Source: Verrucomicrobiaceae bacterium
Lineage (GTDB): Bacteria; Verrucomicrobiota; Verrucomicrobiia; Verrucomicrobiales; Akkermansiaceae
DNA length: 55,930 bases
NCBI GenBank assembly: GCA_027484055.1
Contig: JAIXQH010000053.1
Coordinates: forward strand, 1 to 55,930
Direction of reading: 5' to 3'
Below are positions 54,299-55,930 of this stretch, piece after piece. Each line of letters begins with the position of its first letter. The stretch's first letter is position 1. A program made the translations under genes and the position numbers. The notes under the pieces were generated by a model. That model worked only from the letters and a program-made list of their open reading frames with translations, ran no database searches and was not told the DNA's origin.

Positions 54299-54978
54299 TG
54301 TCTATCATCAAATCCAATGTTCGTGACATCAAGTCAAAGATTACTGACGCGTGTTTGAAAATTAATGTTATTCCTGATTCAGTATGCCTTATTGCTGTTT
54401 CTAAGACATATTCTTCAGAATTAATTTTAGAATCCTCGGGTGAGGGGATAAATAATTTCGGAGAGAATAAAGTTCAGGAAGCTGAGGGTAAAATCTTATG
54501 TTTACCTGCCTCATTACGCTGGCACTTTATTGGTCGCATACAACGAAATAAAGTTCGCAAGATACTTCCGTTGTTCCCGATAATACATTCAGTTGAATCA
54601 CTCGCATTGGCTTCCTATATTGACAATATTGCTAGTGAATTAAATATTAATCCGCAGATTTTTATCCAGGTAAATATTGGATATGAGTCCACTAAGGGAG
54701 GTTTTGATCCGAGCGAGCTTGAGAATCAGTTCAATTCGCTTTTAAGGCTTGGCCATCTCAACATCTGTGGCCTTATGTGTATTCCTCCTGTGGGTAATTT
54801 CCCCGAGGACTCGAGAAAATGGTTTCTAAATCTAAGATTACTAAGAGATAAGATCGAGTCAATATATGAAGTTAAATTACCTTACTTGAGTATGGGTATG
54901 AGTTATGATTACGAAGTTGCAATAGAAGAAGGCGCGACACATGTTCGAATAGGTTCTGCAATTTTTGGTAAACGCTGA
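54298..54978 (+). CDS. YggS-family PLP-binding protein
   Basis: 226-aa TIM-barrel PLP homeostasis protein (PLPBP). The PLP lysine is in VCLIAVSKTYSSELI (Lys36). Also NFGENKVQEAEGKI, LRWHFIGRIQRNKVRKI and SMGMSYDYEVAIEEGATHVR with IGSAIFGKR at the C-terminus. It overlaps the protease stop by one base (TAATG), so it is translationally coupled. Usually a core gene, but it is AT-rich here. Confidence 0.93.
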   Translation: MSIIKSNVRDIKSKITDACLKINVIPDSVCLIAVSKTYSSELILESSGEGINNFGENKVQEAEGKILCLPASLRWHFIGRIQRNKVRKILPLFPIIHSVESLALASYIDNIASELNINPQIFIQVNIGYESTKGGFDPSELENQFNSLLRLGHLNICGLMCIPPVGNFPEDSRKWFLNLRLLRDKIESIYEVKLPYLSMGMSYDYEVAIEEGATHVRIGSAIFGKR

Positions 54979-55067
54979 TACCATGTTACGACTGAAGTTT
55001 CTTTTGTTACCCTGAGTCTTATTGTGGCTCTGAGTATTTTTTTGAAATAATACTATTTAAATTTAAT

Positions 55068-55385
55068 ATGAGCCAAAAGTTATCAAATGCTACGGTCATT
55101 GGTCAAGATCTTGCAGTTTCATTTAATAATGGTCTTGAAATATACTTGTCGCTGGAAAAAGTAAGAAGAGCATGTCCGTGCGCCAAATGCCAAGGTGAGC
55201 CTGATGTAATGGGTAAGTATTTTATTTGTAAGGTTGATTTCCGAAATAATTCTTTTGATTTAATAAAGATGGAAGCAGTTGGTGGGTATGCCTTACAGTT
55301 TTATTGGGAAGATGGTCATTCTTCAGGTATTTACTCATACGATTACCTTAGGCTTCTAGCAGGCGTAGATCCTACCGCCGCCTGA
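55068..55385 (+). CDS. DUF971 protein
   Basis: 105 aa with the DUF971 (gamma-butyrobetaine hydroxylase N-terminal-like) domain: EIYLSLEKVRRACPCAKCQG with the Cys motif CPCAKC, MEAVGGYALQFYWEDGHSSG and IYSYDYLRLLAG. It binds metal in related proteins; some stand-alone members are linked to Fe-S cluster chemistry. Spacing of 89 bp from YggS suggests the same transcription unit. Confidence 0.87.
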   Translation: MSQKLSNATVIGQDLAVSFNNGLEIYLSLEKVRRACPCAKCQGEPDVMGKYFICKVDFRNNSFDLIKMEAVGGYALQFYWEDGHSSGIYSYDYLRLLAGVDPTAA

Positions 55386-55755
55386 AACATCTAGTTGTTG
55401 CGTATCACTACATTTATAGCTTGCTGGCTTTAACATCCTCTTCGCAATTTTAGCTGAAGTTCGATCCGTATGGGGTTTCGGACTATCTCTATTGATCTGC
55501 CCTAGGCTTGGTGGCTTTAGGGATCGGTAATTTTGTAAATTGGACCGGTGTGATCTACGATGAAAAGGTTCCCATTCTCATTCTCTACAAATGAGGCAAC
55601 GAGATTGATACTGCCTGATTTCTATTGCAGGAATTTGGTGTGATCGATGAAATGGGTGGCCTTGCCATTGGCAACTTCAAATGATCAAATTCTAAGATTT
55701 GCATAATCTTCAAAAATACATCTGAGACGCAACCGATTTCTGGAACGTTTGTTGT
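55386..55755. other. AT-rich intergenic stretch, no gene seen
   Basis: 370 bp between the DUF971 gene and the IS3-type transposase end. No credible ORF or RNA. The right part from about 55720 (tgagacgcaaccgatttctg) could be the terminal inverted repeat of the insertion sequence, but the other end is outside the window. Confidence 0.4.
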
Positions 55756-55930
55756 TTATTTAAGAGAGTGGATTTTGGCCTCAAATTGGGCCGGGGTTTG
55801 GTAGGCGAGCTCGGAGTGTTTCCGTTGAGTGTTATAGTAGGCGTCGATGTAGTCGAAGATCTCGATGCGTGCGTCGCTGGCGTCGATGAAGCAGCCGTCC
55901 TGGAGCATCTCGCTTTTGAGGGTGCCCATG
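55756..55930 (-). mobile_element. IS3-family transposase, C-terminal end (cut by window)
   Basis: The last about 58 codons of the transposase: MGTLKSEMLQDGCFIDASDA, IEIFDYIDAYYNTQRKHSEL and AYQTPAQFEAKIHSLK. FxxTLKxE with YYNxxRxHSxLxYxTPxxFE is the C-terminus of IS3-type DDE integrase (OrfB). The remainder lies beyond the right edge. The element is inserted behind the DUF971 gene and marks the end of the AT-rich block in view. Confidence 0.85.

Overview
The window is a bacterial chromosome segment, most likely from a Verrucomicrobiota member of the Verrucomicrobiales type. This is inferred from protein character (FG-GAP/VCBS protein with a thrombospondin-3-like tail, four-helix-bundle 'suffix' protein with a zinc ribbon, bS22/mS38-like micro-protein); no 16S rRNA gene is present. 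Most of the window is GC-rich with dense genes on both strands. From about 46.86 kb to the right edge it becomes clearly AT-rich.

Layout. 1-12.8 kb is mainly core: glycyl-tRNA synthetase (cut by the left edge), a giant thioester alpha-2-macroglobulin, an alpha/beta-hydrolase lipoprotein, ribosomal protein bL28, an ATP-grasp-like protein and elongation factor G. 12.8-19.9 kb is an accessory hotspot directly behind fusA. Two extra degraded copies of the fusA 3' end lie in the same orientation at 13.67 kb and 15.70 kb; the first also carries a copy of the fusA terminator. Between and behind them are a frameshifted polyvalent-protein-type kinase gene, a DGPF/ECF42-like sigma operon, a four-helix-bundle/zinc-ribbon protein, an unknown small protein overlapping a nucleotidyltransferase (toxin-antitoxin-like), an ArsR-type regulator with an eight-unit 21-bp repeat in front of it, VapBC and an HTH protein. 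The pattern fits repeated insertion, or segmental duplication, at the 3' end of fusA.

20-46.9 kb returns to core and metabolic genes: SOUL lipoprotein, topoisomerase III, ECF sigma factor, CBS/DRTGG pyrophosphatase, argS, PTS EIIA, an intact homologue of the broken kinase gene, a secreted FG-GAP protein, a spermidine-synthase-like protein, trpB, an isolated modB, and a same-strand run of nitrilase/response regulator/histidine kinase/His-Cys-rich secreted protein/ZnuD-like TonB receptor that suggests metal sensing and uptake. A Y-family polymerase, a PIN toxin-antitoxin pair with a readable promoter and operator, hisG, a 34-aa ribosomal micro-protein, an RluA-type pseudouridine synthase and a NIF3 protein follow.

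46.9-55.9 kb is the AT-rich block. It opens at a tRNA-Gly(TCC) and carries an exopolysaccharide export set (Gly-rich secreted protein, outer-membrane barrel, Wzz/BY-kinase, short Wza-like OPX protein), a tail-specific protease, a YggS PLP protein and a DUF971 protein. It ends in a partial IS3-type transposase at the right edge.

All functions come from reading motifs by eye; no database search was run. The most interesting candidates are the serial fusA 3'-end duplications with their cargo, the 21-bp helically phased repeat, the paired intact and broken kinase-like genes, and the unknown-ORF/nucleotidyltransferase pair.
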